A model generated the notes under the pieces. That model saw only the letters and a program-made list of their open reading frames with translations, did no database searches and was not told the DNA's origin. Made by a program: the position numbers and the translations under genes. Source: a bacterium (lineage in GTDB: Bacteria; Orphanbacterota; Orphanbacteria; Orphanbacterales; Orphanbacteraceae). Taken from it: a DNA stretch of 64,000 nt. Shown piece by piece: positions 46,610-56,232 of the stretch. The DNA lies in NCBI GenBank assembly GCA_025782575.1, contig JALGYY010000043.1:229093-293092 (forward strand). The letters run 5' to 3'. Positions within the stretch are counted from its first letter, which is position 1. Every line of letters starts with the position of its first letter.

Positions 46610-48642
46610 GTTCGCTCGATCATCTTCATGAGTTCCGCAAATCGATCGAACGTGAGCGCCTGGGGCCCGTCTGAGAGCGCCTTGGCCGGCTCCGGGTGGA
46701 TCTCCACCATGATTCCATGGGCGCCGGCTGCGAGCGCCGCCAGAGAAAGGGAGGTGATGTATTGCCATGCCCCCGCAGCATGGGAGGGGTCGACGATAAC
46801 AGGTAGATGAGTCCGCTCGCGGAGTACAGGTACCGCGGAGAGATCGAGCGTAAATCTGGTGGCCGTCTCGAATGTTCTGATCCCTCGCTCGCAGAGAACA
46901 ACCTGCTGATTCCCTGCCGCAAGCAGATATTCAGACGCCGCAAGGAACTCGTCGATCGACGCCATGGCCCCCCGCTTGAGAAGCACCGGCCTGTCGATCC
47001 GACCCACTTCGCGTAGAAGCGAAAAATTCTGCATGTTTCTCGCGCCGATCTGGATCATGTCCGCAAGCTGCGCCACACGACCCACATCGGCCGGATGCAT
47101 CACTTCGGTTACCACCGGGAGCCCGTTGTTTCGCCCCGTCTCCACGAGGAGATCCAGCCCCTCGAATCCGAGCCCCTGAAAACTGTATGTCGACGTCCTG
47201 GGCTTGAAGACACCCCCTCTTAAGATATGCCCGCCATGCTTCTGCACAGCCTCCCCGCAAATCCGAATCTGCTCTTCCGATTCGACTGAACAGGGGCCGG
47301 CCATGATCACGACGTCATCCCCCCCGATCGCCACCTCTCCGACACGCACGATCGAATCGTCAGACCTGTAAGCGCGGGAAGCGAGTTTGTAACCTTTCTT
47401 TTCCGCAAGCTCGATGGAGTGGACCTTTCCCGGCTTCGGCGCGGGAGCGGAAACAGTCGTCTTCTCCCCCTTCGACCGTTTCTTCGGGCTGGCCGGGCGG
47501 GCGGATTCGGTCGTGAGCGCGGGATAGCTGCCGAGCACTTTCAGATAGCTCACTTCAGCCGTCAGATCGTGTAATGCCTGCTGCACGTTCTTATCGGAGG
47601 CGTTTCCCTCAAAATCAATATAGAAATAATATTCCCACGGCACATTCAGGCGGGGTCTCGACTCCAGTTTGGTCATGTTGAGTTTGTGATGATGGAGTAC
47701 GTTCAGGCAGTTCATGAGCGCACCCTCTTTGTGACCGGTGGCAAGGATGAGCGAAGTCTTGCACGGAATCCGGACGTCATGGTCGATCACCTCTTTGGCG
47801 ACAATGACAAACCGTGTGAAGTTCTCTCTTTGATTCGCCACATCCCGGCGAAGGACGCTCAGTCCGTAATGCCTGGCGGCGTCATCACTGGCGATCGCCG
47901 CCAGAGACTCATCACCGGCATCCCGCACCATGGCGACAGCCATCGCCGTATCGGCATGAGACTCCACTTTGCAATGAGAGAGACCTGCAAGGAATTCACT
48001 GCATTGCGCGAGCGCCTGGGGGTGAGAAAAAATGCGACGGATACGGGCAAGCGGGACGTCGGCGAGACCGACCAGGCAATGTTCGATCGGGATAACCTCT
48101 TCACCGACGATGAAGAGCGGCATGCGGTTCAGCAGGTCGTATGCTTCGTTGATAGAGCCCGCCGTTGTGTTCTCGATCGGCTGAACCGCATAGTCGCACT
48201 CACCTGACTCCGCCGCTTCGAGCAGCTCGCGAAACGAATCGTAGCCTCGATAGAGAACTTCGGCCCCCCGGGAACCGAAATGTTTTCTCGCCGCCTCGTG
48301 ACTATACGCACCTTCCGTCCCCTGATAGCCGACGGAAATGATCTCACCACTTTGATCGGGGTTCCGGCTCGCCAGCAGGAAATCTTTTTGCATGCGAAGG
48401 GAGTTCTCCAGGATCTCCCGAAAGATTCGAGTGACGAACCAGCCGTCGAGCCCAAGGCGGCGACCCCGGTCGAGGCGATCGGCCAGAAGATTCTCCTCAC
48501 GATCGAGATCGCGCACGAAGTCCGCGTCCTGATCCTTGAGGCGAACGACCTCTTCCACCGCCTTCCGGCGGCGGGCCAGCGCATCCAGAATCGAGTGATC
48601 GATTTCGTCCAGTTTTTTTCTGAGATCATCAATTGATGACAT
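46606..48642 (-). CDS. Trifunctional chorismate mutase / prephenate dehydratase (ACT) / DAHP synthase fusion
   Basis: N-term SIDDLRKKLDEIDHSILDALARRRKAVEEVVRLK (AroQ CM); ISVGYQGTEGAYSHEAA, PIENTTAGSINEAYDLL, NFTRFVIV (PDT); TSLILATGHKEGAL...LESRPR (ACT); C-term VIMAGPCSVESEEQI, LRGGVFKPRTSTYSFQG, VIVDPSHAAG (DAHPS). Confidence 0.93.
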   Translation of the reverse strand: MSSIDDLRKKLDEIDHSILDALARRRKAVEEVVRLKDQDADFVRDLDREENLLADRLDRGRRLGLDGWFVTRIFREILENSLRMQKDFLLASRNPDQSGEIISVGYQGTEGAYSHEAARKHFGSRGAEVLYRGYDSFRELLEAAESGECDYAVQPIENTTAGSINEAYDLLNRMPLFIVGEEVIPIEHCLVGLADVPLARIRRIFSHPQALAQCSEFLAGLSHCKVESHADTAMAVAMVRDAGDESLAAIASDDAARHYGLSVLRRDVANQRENFTRFVIVAKEVIDHDVRIPCKTSLILATGHKEGALMNCLNVLHHHKLNMTKLESRPRLNVPWEYYFYIDFEGNASDKNVQQALHDLTAEVSYLKVLGSYPALTTESARPASPKKRSKGEKTTVSAPAPKPGKVHSIELAEKKGYKLASRAYRSDDSIVRVGEVAIGGDDVVIMAGPCSVESEEQIRICGEAVQKHGGHILRGGVFKPRTSTYSFQGLGFEGLDLLVETGRNNGLPVVTEVMHPADVGRVAQLADMIQIGARNMQNFSLLREVGRIDRPVLLKRGAMASIDEFLAASEYLLAAGNQQVVLCERGIRTFETATRFTLDLSAVPVLRERTHLPVIVDPSHAAGAWQYITSLSLAALAAGAHGIMVEIHPEPAKALSDGPQALTFDRFAELMKMIERT

Positions 48643-48672
48643 CGGGGCTCCTGGGAGGTTCGGTTTGTGCCG

Positions 48673-50214
48673 TCAGGAATTCAGTATAGCAGCCGCGGCG
48701 ATCATGCCGGGCCCGCAGGTGATTCCGCCGCCGGGATGGGAGCCGCTTCCACAGAGCCAGAGCCCTTCCAATGGTGTCGAGTACTGCGCGCACGTCGGAA
48801 CGGGACGCATGAACAAGACCTGATCAAGCCCCTGCTCACCGTGATAGAGATGCCCGCCGTTCAGGCCGTACTCCCGTTCCAGATCGAGGGGCGTCAGCAC
48901 TTCCCGTCCCACGATCCGGTCTCGAAGCTCCGGGGCGTAGGATGCCAGCCGGGACACGACCAGATCACCCAGCTCCTCCCGACGGGCGTCGGTCCATTCC
49001 AGCGTTCCTGTCGGCGGAACGGCGTAGACCAGAATCGAGACAACATGCCCTCCATCCGGCGCAAGCGACGGGTCAGAGAGTGAAGGGACCGCCACGTCCA
49101 GACAGGGTTCCACGGGCATCTCGCCGTACTTGACGCAATCGAACGCCTTCTCTAGCGAAACGAGCGACTCGCCGATCCGAATGTTCTCCGGCTCCAGATC
49201 GGGACGGCAGGCAAACGCGAGGGGACCTGTGAGAGCGAGGTGAACCTTCGCGACATTTCCCCTGGCTTTGAAATTCTGCATTCCTCTCTCGAGATCGAGG
49301 GGAAGATCGCGTGGGGTCATGAGATCGAGGAAAGTCGTACGGGGATCGCATGACGAGGCGACCATCGAACCATCGAGCTCTTCGCCGCCGGCGAGAGTGA
49401 CCCCCACAACCACACCGGCCCGTAGACGAATCCGGGAGACCGACTCATTCAGCCGGACCTCCACTCCCCGCGATTCGCATGCGGCGAGAAGCGCGCGAAC
49501 GAGCGCCGGTGCCCCCCCCTGGATACCCGCGCCTCTTACTGCTTCATACATCATAAGTCCGGTAGCTGTGCCGGGCGACCAGGGGCCGAGCAGGCTGGCA
49601 CTCAATCCGGGTGCCGCAAGCGCCGATTGAAGAAGAGGCGTTTCGAAACTCTCCTCCATCCAGTCCCGAAGAGGCATGGGAGCTAACCGGAGGAATTCGA
49701 TCATCTCCTTCCTGCCCAGGCGCCGCATGTTCATTCCCGCTTTGATCATCCCCCAGAAATCGCTCCGGTCGTTTCCGGCGACAGGCGGGGAGGGACCGTT
49801 CAACAGGGGGAGAAGAAAACGACCGAGCCGGGAATGAAATGCCTGGTACTTCGCGTAGCGATCCGCGTCCCGTGCAGAGAATGAGTTGATCTCCGGCGCC
49901 GCTTTTGAAGGATCCCGGTGCAAGAGAAGCCCCGTGCCTTTCCGTTCGGGAAGAAAAACAGGAACCGGCTCGCTTCTCCTTCTTAATCCATGCTTCTCGA
50001 GGTCGAGATCTTTGATCACCGAGGCGCGTACGCCCGTCGTGTCGTGGAGAATACCCGCGGTCCGGTATCCCGGATTAAACTCGGTGGAAGAGGCGAGTCC
50101 CCCTACCTCTCCGCGCCGTTCGACAACAAGAACCCGCCGCCCCCCTCTGGCCAGAAGGCCGGCGGCAGTGAGCCCGTTGTGTCCCGCTCCGATTACAATC
50201 GTGTCGTAACTCAA
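48673..50214 (-). CDS. FAD-dependent oxidoreductase (phytoene desaturase/PYROXD2-like)
   Basis: TTG start 50214: SYDTIVIGAGHNGLTAAGLLARGGRRVLVVERRGEVGG; C-term GLWLCGSGSHPGGGITCGPGMIAA. Confidence 0.85.
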   Translation of the reverse strand: MSYDTIVIGAGHNGLTAAGLLARGGRRVLVVERRGEVGGLASSTEFNPGYRTAGILHDTTGVRASVIKDLDLEKHGLRRRSEPVPVFLPERKGTGLLLHRDPSKAAPEINSFSARDADRYAKYQAFHSRLGRFLLPLLNGPSPPVAGNDRSDFWGMIKAGMNMRRLGRKEMIEFLRLAPMPLRDWMEESFETPLLQSALAAPGLSASLLGPWSPGTATGLMMYEAVRGAGIQGGAPALVRALLAACESRGVEVRLNESVSRIRLRAGVVVGVTLAGGEELDGSMVASSCDPRTTFLDLMTPRDLPLDLERGMQNFKARGNVAKVHLALTGPLAFACRPDLEPENIRIGESLVSLEKAFDCVKYGEMPVEPCLDVAVPSLSDPSLAPDGGHVVSILVYAVPPTGTLEWTDARREELGDLVVSRLASYAPELRDRIVGREVLTPLDLEREYGLNGGHLYHGEQGLDQVLFMRPVPTCAQYSTPLEGLWLCGSGSHPGGGITCGPGMIAAAAILNS

Positions 50215-51800
50215 ACCGTTCTTGTCCTCAACAGTTCGCGCGCGGCAAGCATGCCGGGCGCCCCCATGATGCCCCCTCCCGGGTGACTCCCTGACGCGCA
50301 CATCCAGAGGTTTTCAATCGGTGTCCGGAACCGGGCCATCTTCGGCGATGGCCGGAGGAAAAAGAGCTGATCGAGCGAGAGTTCCCCGTGGAAAATATTC
50401 CCTTCCGTGAGGCCATACTCCTGCTCCAGATCCCAGGGAGTCAGCACATGTCTGTGCAGGATCGCCTCTTTGATTCCGGGACAGTACTCTGATAGCGTAT
50501 CGATCACCGCGTCACCGAACGCCTCCCGCTTTTTCGGCCAGTACTCCGGCCCCTCTTTGATGTGATAGGGCGCATATTGTACGAAGATCGACATCACATG
50601 CTTGCCGGGAGGGGCGACTGTCGGATCGGTGAGCGACGGGATGACGATGTTCAGATAAGGTCGCTCTGAGAAGTCGCCGTATTTCGCCTGATCGTAGGCC
50701 CGTTCGAGATATTCGATACTCGGCGCGATTGCGATGTCGCCGAAAAGATGGGGGCCGACCCCCGGCCGGCAGGTGAAATCGGGAATACGGTCGAGCGCCA
50801 GATTCACCTTTCCCGAACTCCCCCTCATCTTGAAATTCTTGAGAGCAGAGACCGTTTCATCGTCGAGATTCTCTTCGCCGACGAATCCTAAGAGTGTGAG
50901 GCGGGGATCGGTTCCCGATACGACCACGCGGGCACGGATCTCTTCTCCGCTTTCAAGAACCACCCCTTCTGATGAGCCGTTTTTCAGCAGCACTTTTTGA
51001 ACCGGTGATTCCGTCCGGATCTCGGCCCCGTACGATCGTGCGGCGCTCGCGATCGCCAGGCTGATTCCGCCGGTCCCCCCCTTGGAAAGTCCCCAGGAGC
51101 GAAACGCTCCATCTATTTCGCCCATATAGTGATGAAGAAGTACGTATGCAGTTCCCGGCGAGCGGATCCCCAAAAACGTACCGATAATCCCGCTCACCGA
51201 CATGACCGCCTTCAGGGAATCGCTCTCGAACCAGCCGTCCAGGAAATCGACCGCACTCATGGTGAGCATTCGATACTTTACCGCCTGCAGATCCGGGCCC
51301 AGATTCTGGAAACGCTTTCCAAGACGGAGGAGATCGGAAAGACCGCGGGGATCGAGCGAACCGGGATCGGGAGGGACCATGTCGAGAATCGGCTTCACGA
51401 ACCGGGCCATCTGGACCATCGTCCGGCCGAACTCGGGATAGATTTCGGCATCCCGAGGGCTGAGACGAGCGAGCTCGCGCCTCGTCTTCTCCCAGTCACT
51501 CCAGCGGACGAGCCCCCGCCCGTCATGAAGGGGCTGAAACGACTGCTCAAGCGGCATGATCTCCAGGCCGTGGCTCGGCAGATCAAGATCCCGGATGATC
51601 TTCGGTCGGAGCAGGCTGACCACATAGGAACAGGTTGAGTAGTGATAGCCGGGATAAATCTCTTCGGTCACCGCCGCGCCGCCGAGAACGTGCCGCCGCT
51701 CCAGTACAAGTATCTTCCGGCCCGCCTTGGCGAGATACGCGGCACAGGTCAGGCCGTTATGCCCTCCACCGATCACAATGGCGTCATAATTCGCGCCCAT
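50211..51800 (-). CDS. FAD-dependent oxidoreductase (phytoene desaturase/PYROXD2-like), paralog of neighbour
   Basis: YDAIVIGGGHNGLTCAAYLAKAGRKILVLERRHVLGG; C-term NLWMCASGSHPGGGIMGAPGMLAA; overlaps the next gene (TTGA). Confidence 0.85.
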   Translation of the reverse strand: MGANYDAIVIGGGHNGLTCAAYLAKAGRKILVLERRHVLGGAAVTEEIYPGYHYSTCSYVVSLLRPKIIRDLDLPSHGLEIMPLEQSFQPLHDGRGLVRWSDWEKTRRELARLSPRDAEIYPEFGRTMVQMARFVKPILDMVPPDPGSLDPRGLSDLLRLGKRFQNLGPDLQAVKYRMLTMSAVDFLDGWFESDSLKAVMSVSGIIGTFLGIRSPGTAYVLLHHYMGEIDGAFRSWGLSKGGTGGISLAIASAARSYGAEIRTESPVQKVLLKNGSSEGVVLESGEEIRARVVVSGTDPRLTLLGFVGEENLDDETVSALKNFKMRGSSGKVNLALDRIPDFTCRPGVGPHLFGDIAIAPSIEYLERAYDQAKYGDFSERPYLNIVIPSLTDPTVAPPGKHVMSIFVQYAPYHIKEGPEYWPKKREAFGDAVIDTLSEYCPGIKEAILHRHVLTPWDLEQEYGLTEGNIFHGELSLDQLFFLRPSPKMARFRTPIENLWMCASGSHPGGGIMGAPGMLAARELLRTRTV

Positions 51801-52987
51801 CAGGTTCTCTTCCGTTCGGGATCGAAGAAGGGCTTCGGCACGACAACGGCCTTCATTTTCTTTCGTTCGAAGTCGACTGTCGTTTCGATCATCAATTCGG
51901 TGCCCTTTTCAGACCAGCCTTTGTTGACTGTGGCGAGCGCTAGATTCTTCTTCAGTATGGATGACCAGGCACCGCTCGTCGCCTGGCCGACCTGGCGGCC
52001 GTCCCGATAGACGGGGAGTGGATCGCGCCACGCGTGGCGCGGCACCTCCGGGGGGAGCCCTGATTCCTCGAAGACCCTCTCGAGATCATCCCAGTCGAGT
52101 TCGAGCCCGACGAGCCGGCGGGCCACGCCCCTATCCTGTTCCGCGAGAATCGCCGCCTGCCCGACAAAAGATTCGCGCTTCAACTGAACCGCCCAGTCAA
52201 GGCCGATCTCGAATGGTGTCGACTTCTGCGATTCGATCATGCAGGTTCTGGCGCTGAAGTAGTCGACGCCATGGAGAACGAAGCCCGCTTCGATCCTTGT
52301 CACGTCCATGGCATCGAGGCCGCACGGTTCGATTCCGTGAATCTTTCCCGCTTTCATGATGGCATCGTAAACGGGCAAGGCATTCTCGTTCGCCGTCCAG
52401 ACTTCAAATCCGAGATCGCCCGTGTATCCCGTGCGGGTAATCTCGACCGGTTTACCGGCCACCATTCCCGTAGTGGCCCGGAAGAACCGCAGCCCTTCGA
52501 TTTCCGCCTCGGCGGCAGCGGCCAGGATCGTGCGGGAAGCGGGGCCTTGAAGGGCGAGCACGCCGATCCGGTCGGTGCTCTCATGGATCGCCACTTCAAA
52601 GCCGCGGGCACAGCGCTGAAGCCATTGGAGGGCGGGCGAATTCGATGTCACCCGGAAGTGTTCCTCGCTCCACCGGGTGATCGTGCCGTCATCGAGCACC
52701 TTGCCACGGTCATCGCACCAGCAACAGTAGGTCACTCGGCCGACGCGCAGTTTCTCAATATTCCGCACCATGACACGAGCGAGAAACGACGGCGCGTCTT
52801 TGCCTGTCACTTCGTATTTCATGAGAGGGGTGACGTCGATCAGGCCGGCTGCGTGGCGGAAGGCAATGTACTCACGGTCATTCACGGTATCGTACGAGCA
52901 GACCGCGTGATACCCCGCCCACTCCTTCCAGAGAAGGCTCGTGCAGAGCTCGGATGTGCGAGGGTGGAACGGTGTCTGCAGCGGCAT
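51800..52987 (-). CDS. GcvT-family aminomethyltransferase / folate-dependent protein
   Basis: DVTPLMKYEVTGKDAPSFLARVMVRNIEKL, ITRTGYTGDLGFEVW, GLDAMDVTRIEAGFVLHGVDY; TGATG overlap with FAD oxidoreductase. Confidence 0.88.
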   Translation of the reverse strand: MPLQTPFHPRTSELCTSLLWKEWAGYHAVCSYDTVNDREYIAFRHAAGLIDVTPLMKYEVTGKDAPSFLARVMVRNIEKLRVGRVTYCCWCDDRGKVLDDGTITRWSEEHFRVTSNSPALQWLQRCARGFEVAIHESTDRIGVLALQGPASRTILAAAAEAEIEGLRFFRATTGMVAGKPVEITRTGYTGDLGFEVWTANENALPVYDAIMKAGKIHGIEPCGLDAMDVTRIEAGFVLHGVDYFSARTCMIESQKSTPFEIGLDWAVQLKRESFVGQAAILAEQDRGVARRLVGLELDWDDLERVFEESGLPPEVPRHAWRDPLPVYRDGRQVGQATSGAWSSILKKNLALATVNKGWSEKGTELMIETTVDFERKKMKAVVVPKPFFDPERKRT

Positions 52988-53077
52988 ACGATCAGTCCCT
53001 CTATGCTCTCGCCCCTGTCGCCGCCGACAGGTTCTCCGGCGGTACCAGGAAAGTGATCTGGCGAACCGGGACTGATT

Positions 53078-55543
53078 CTATCTGATGAGAACCACCTTTT
53101 GGAAGTGTCGATCCTCATCAACTCGAAGTCGGATGAAATAAGTGCCGCTCGGCGCCTGGCGGCCGCTCCCAAGGCGTCCGTCCCAGAGCACGGAATGCTC
53201 TCCCCCGATGTCCGGCCGGTCAAGGAGTGAACGGACGAGCTGTCCCGCGTGGTTGTAGATATCGATGGTCACGCGGGCGGGATCTGCAAGTGAATAGCGG
53301 ATCGTAGAGGTCGGATTGAAGGGGTTCGGTGATGCGGTAAACCGGGCTGAACGGCCGGGGAGACCCTCGACCACAGCCGTCGCCTGGGAAGAGCTGATAT
53401 CGAACGAGAGTACATAGGCATCGGTGACGAACGTGCCGTTTAATGTCGTGTCATATGCGCCGGTGGTAAGCGGGAAGTCAGAGGAATTCGTTTCCCCGGA
53501 CAAGATGACGTCACCTGCTGCGTTCAAGCAGAAGTCCCAGCAATATTCATCGATCGATCCCCCCAGATAGGTCGAGTGCCCGGCATCTGCCAGATCCGCT
53601 GAGAATCTGGTAAGAAACAGATCATATGTGCCGCCGTTGAAGTCCGGGTCCCATGCGTTCGCCGTTACAGGAAAATCGGTTGAAAGAGTGTGCCCTCCCA
53701 GAACGACTTCGCCTGTCGGGAGGAGTCCCAGTCTCCATCCGAAGTCGGCAAGAAAGCCACCTTGATACGTACAGGCCGTCAGCGTGCTTCCTGTCGCGTC
53801 AAACTGGGCGATGAAGGCATCCGAGTCGCGACCGATTGTCGTCTGGAACGCGCCGGGGGTTACCGGAAAATTGTTGGACTTCGTGGTTCCGCAAACATAG
53901 ACAGGACCAGCGGGGTCTACCACCACCGATATTCCTTCATCATCATCTCTTCCGCCAAGCAGGGTGGAGAATTCGAGTTGGGCCCCGTCGGCTGAAAGCT
54001 TAACGAGAAATGCATCAGAGGAATCGTCGGGCGTCGTGTCAAAGGCTCCTGCTGTGACAGGGAATGTACTCGACCGTGTCAACCCGGTCAGATAAATACT
54101 CCCGGCTTCGTCAGTCTCCATGCCCCAGATCCGATCACCCAGGTTCCCCCCGATAAACGTCGAGAACATCAGCTGACTCCCTGTGCCATCCAGTTTACTG
54201 ACGAACCCATCGCCGAACCCGTTGTAATCGAGGTCGAACGCCCCGGCGGTAGTTTGATAGAGCGCCGAAAACGTGCGGCCGGCCACCAGGACCTCTCCGG
54301 CGTGCGTTGTCTTCAAAGCAATCGCCTCATCGAAGTTCGACCCGCCGAGATACGTGGAAAAGTGGATGGAATCGAGCCTGGCATCCAGCTTCAACAGAAA
54401 AACGTCCTGTGATCCGTTCGCCTCTCCGTCGAAAGCGGACGAGGTAATCGGGAAGTCACTCGACCGGGTCATGCCGGCAAGAAGAATCGCCCCGGTATCA
54501 TCCAGCACGAGAGCCTGGGCCGCTTCGAAATCGGCGCCGCCGATAAATGTCGATGCGAGAAGCTCGCTCCCGGTGGGGTCGAGCCTGCTTACGAACACAT
54601 CCGCCAGAGAGGCGAGTGTCGTCTGATAGGCGCCCATTGTAGTGGGATAGTCATCGGAAAGCGTGTAGCCCGCGATTATGATGTTGCCGTCCGACTCGAC
54701 CGCCGAAGTGAGAGCGGACTCGAGGCTTCCCCCGCCGATCAGCGTGCTCCACAGCAGCCCCGGGTCGAATACGATCGCCGCGGACGGGTCGGTCTCCTCC
54801 ACTTCAAAGCCTAGGAGGTTAGGACCTAAAATACGATAGCGACCCTTGCGGGACGTGTCATGGTCATCATATTCCTGCCACACTTGCGGGCTTGTCTCGA
54901 GCATCTCACCTGCAGGACCATGCAGAACGAGTTCGCCTGCGCCGTTGATTGAAAGATCTGAGATACCCTCATAACGGAACACTACTTGAGAAAGGTCAGC
55001 GCCGGGTGCGACCAGAAGATCGTACTTAAGGTGCCCTGCCGAAGTCCGCTCGTAGAGAAGATCGATGCCCGGATATAGGTCCCTATATAGAACCTGTCCA
55101 TACATGGCGGCACCCCGGCTGCTGCTTCCCCCATCAGTACCGGTCATGTAACGAATCTGAGCCGGTCCCCTGTCGATCCCGGCGGGGAGAACATCCATGG
55201 ATGAACCGGGAAAGTCGATTCGAAAAGCGTGTCGCTCCAGAATACCGTCTGCGACGGCAGCGGAATCGACCGGCATCCGGCCCCGTTCGCGGGGGAGGGA
55301 GAAGCCACTGGTTCCGGTAATCCGATCAACTATGATGCCGTTGTCAGTAAAGAAGAGCGTGCCACCGGGACCGCTGGCGTAGAAGTAGACCTCGTCCGGA
55401 TATCTGCCGTTGTTCTCCACAAATGGGGCCGAGGCTGATGCCTCTGCCGCGAATGATCCGGAAAAGAAGAGAAGCAGGAATAGAGAGAACGCACGAAAGA
55501 AGACCGCATTACGCGGGACACCGCCGGGGTTGATGCCGTTCAT
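53078..55543 (-). CDS. SBBP-repeat secreted protein with FlgD/T9SS-like C-terminal domain
   Basis: Repeats STFIGGxxxExAxALxxDxxGxIxLAGxTxSxDFPxTxxAFD...D(V/A)FLxKLDAxG; terminus SPNPFNPTSTIRYSL...VLWDGRLGSGRQAPSGTYFIRL...FQKVVLIR. Confidence 0.85.
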   Translation of the reverse strand: MNGINPGGVPRNAVFFRAFSLFLLLFFSGSFAAEASASAPFVENNGRYPDEVYFYASGPGGTLFFTDNGIIVDRITGTSGFSLPRERGRMPVDSAAVADGILERHAFRIDFPGSSMDVLPAGIDRGPAQIRYMTGTDGGSSSRGAAMYGQVLYRDLYPGIDLLYERTSAGHLKYDLLVAPGADLSQVVFRYEGISDLSINGAGELVLHGPAGEMLETSPQVWQEYDDHDTSRKGRYRILGPNLLGFEVEETDPSAAIVFDPGLLWSTLIGGGSLESALTSAVESDGNIIIAGYTLSDDYPTTMGAYQTTLASLADVFVSRLDPTGSELLASTFIGGADFEAAQALVLDDTGAILLAGMTRSSDFPITSSAFDGEANGSQDVFLLKLDARLDSIHFSTYLGGSNFDEAIALKTTHAGEVLVAGRTFSALYQTTAGAFDLDYNGFGDGFVSKLDGTGSQLMFSTFIGGNLGDRIWGMETDEAGSIYLTGLTRSSTFPVTAGAFDTTPDDSSDAFLVKLSADGAQLEFSTLLGGRDDDEGISVVVDPAGPVYVCGTTKSNNFPVTPGAFQTTIGRDSDAFIAQFDATGSTLTACTYQGGFLADFGWRLGLLPTGEVVLGGHTLSTDFPVTANAWDPDFNGGTYDLFLTRFSADLADAGHSTYLGGSIDEYCWDFCLNAAGDVILSGETNSSDFPLTTGAYDTTLNGTFVTDAYVLSFDISSSQATAVVEGLPGRSARFTASPNPFNPTSTIRYSLADPARVTIDIYNHAGQLVRSLLDRPDIGGEHSVLWDGRLGSGRQAPSGTYFIRLRVDEDRHFQKVVLIR

Positions 55544-55650
55544 CGATAGGCCTTTCCGCTGGATTACCGGTTTAACTGCCTCCGGGATAATCAGTTACGC
55601 CATTTGAACCGAAGGGGGATCGCATTAGGGATGAGTACATGCTACCAGAT

Positions 55651-56232
55651 TCAGGGGAGGCTGTCACGTCCGAACAGGATCTCGTACTCGCTCTCCAGTT
55701 CGAGGACAAGCGAGTTGATTCCAGGGTCTTCCTTCCCTGATCTTAAAGCCTGAATCATACCGGCATAATACCAGCGCTGCTTTTCCGGGCCTCGGCTGAA
55801 ACGCTCCCACACCCGGGCTCCTACCTGTTCATGGTCTGTTCGAATCGACCGCAGATTATGAAGCTTGTCTGCGGCTACTACAACTCGGACCTCCCGGCTC
55901 GCTTCGGGAATCCGGGCGAGAATCGCCTCTTTTCGCGCCTCCCAGGGAAGCGAGCGGTCACTCTCGGTGCAGCCTTCGACAATCGCCGCGACATCGTCCC
56001 CGAACCGGGCACGAAGCTCCTCGAATGTCGCCTCCGTATCCTCCACCGTATCGTGAAGAATCGCTGCTGCGATCACCGCTTCTCCCTCTCCCATCCTGGC
56101 GAGCTTCATGGCGACAGCAAAGGGGTGAGTGACATAAGGGATGTCGGTCATCTTCCGGAACTGACCTTCGTGAGCACGGCCCGCAAACTCGATGGCCACC
56201 TCTACGATACCCCCCTCTCTCTTTCGATTCAT
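55651..56232 (-). CDS. HD-domain protein, RelA/SpoT-type (ppGpp) hydrolase-like
   Basis: HEGQFRKMTDIPYVTHPFAVA, AAAILHDTVEDTEATFEELRARFG, AADKLHNLRSI. Confidence 0.82.
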   Translation of the reverse strand: MNRKREGGIVEVAIEFAGRAHEGQFRKMTDIPYVTHPFAVAMKLARMGEGEAVIAAAILHDTVEDTEATFEELRARFGDDVAAIVEGCTESDRSLPWEARKEAILARIPEASREVRVVVAADKLHNLRSIRTDHEQVGARVWERFSRGPEKQRWYYAGMIQALRSGKEDPGINSLVLELESEYEILFGRDSLP

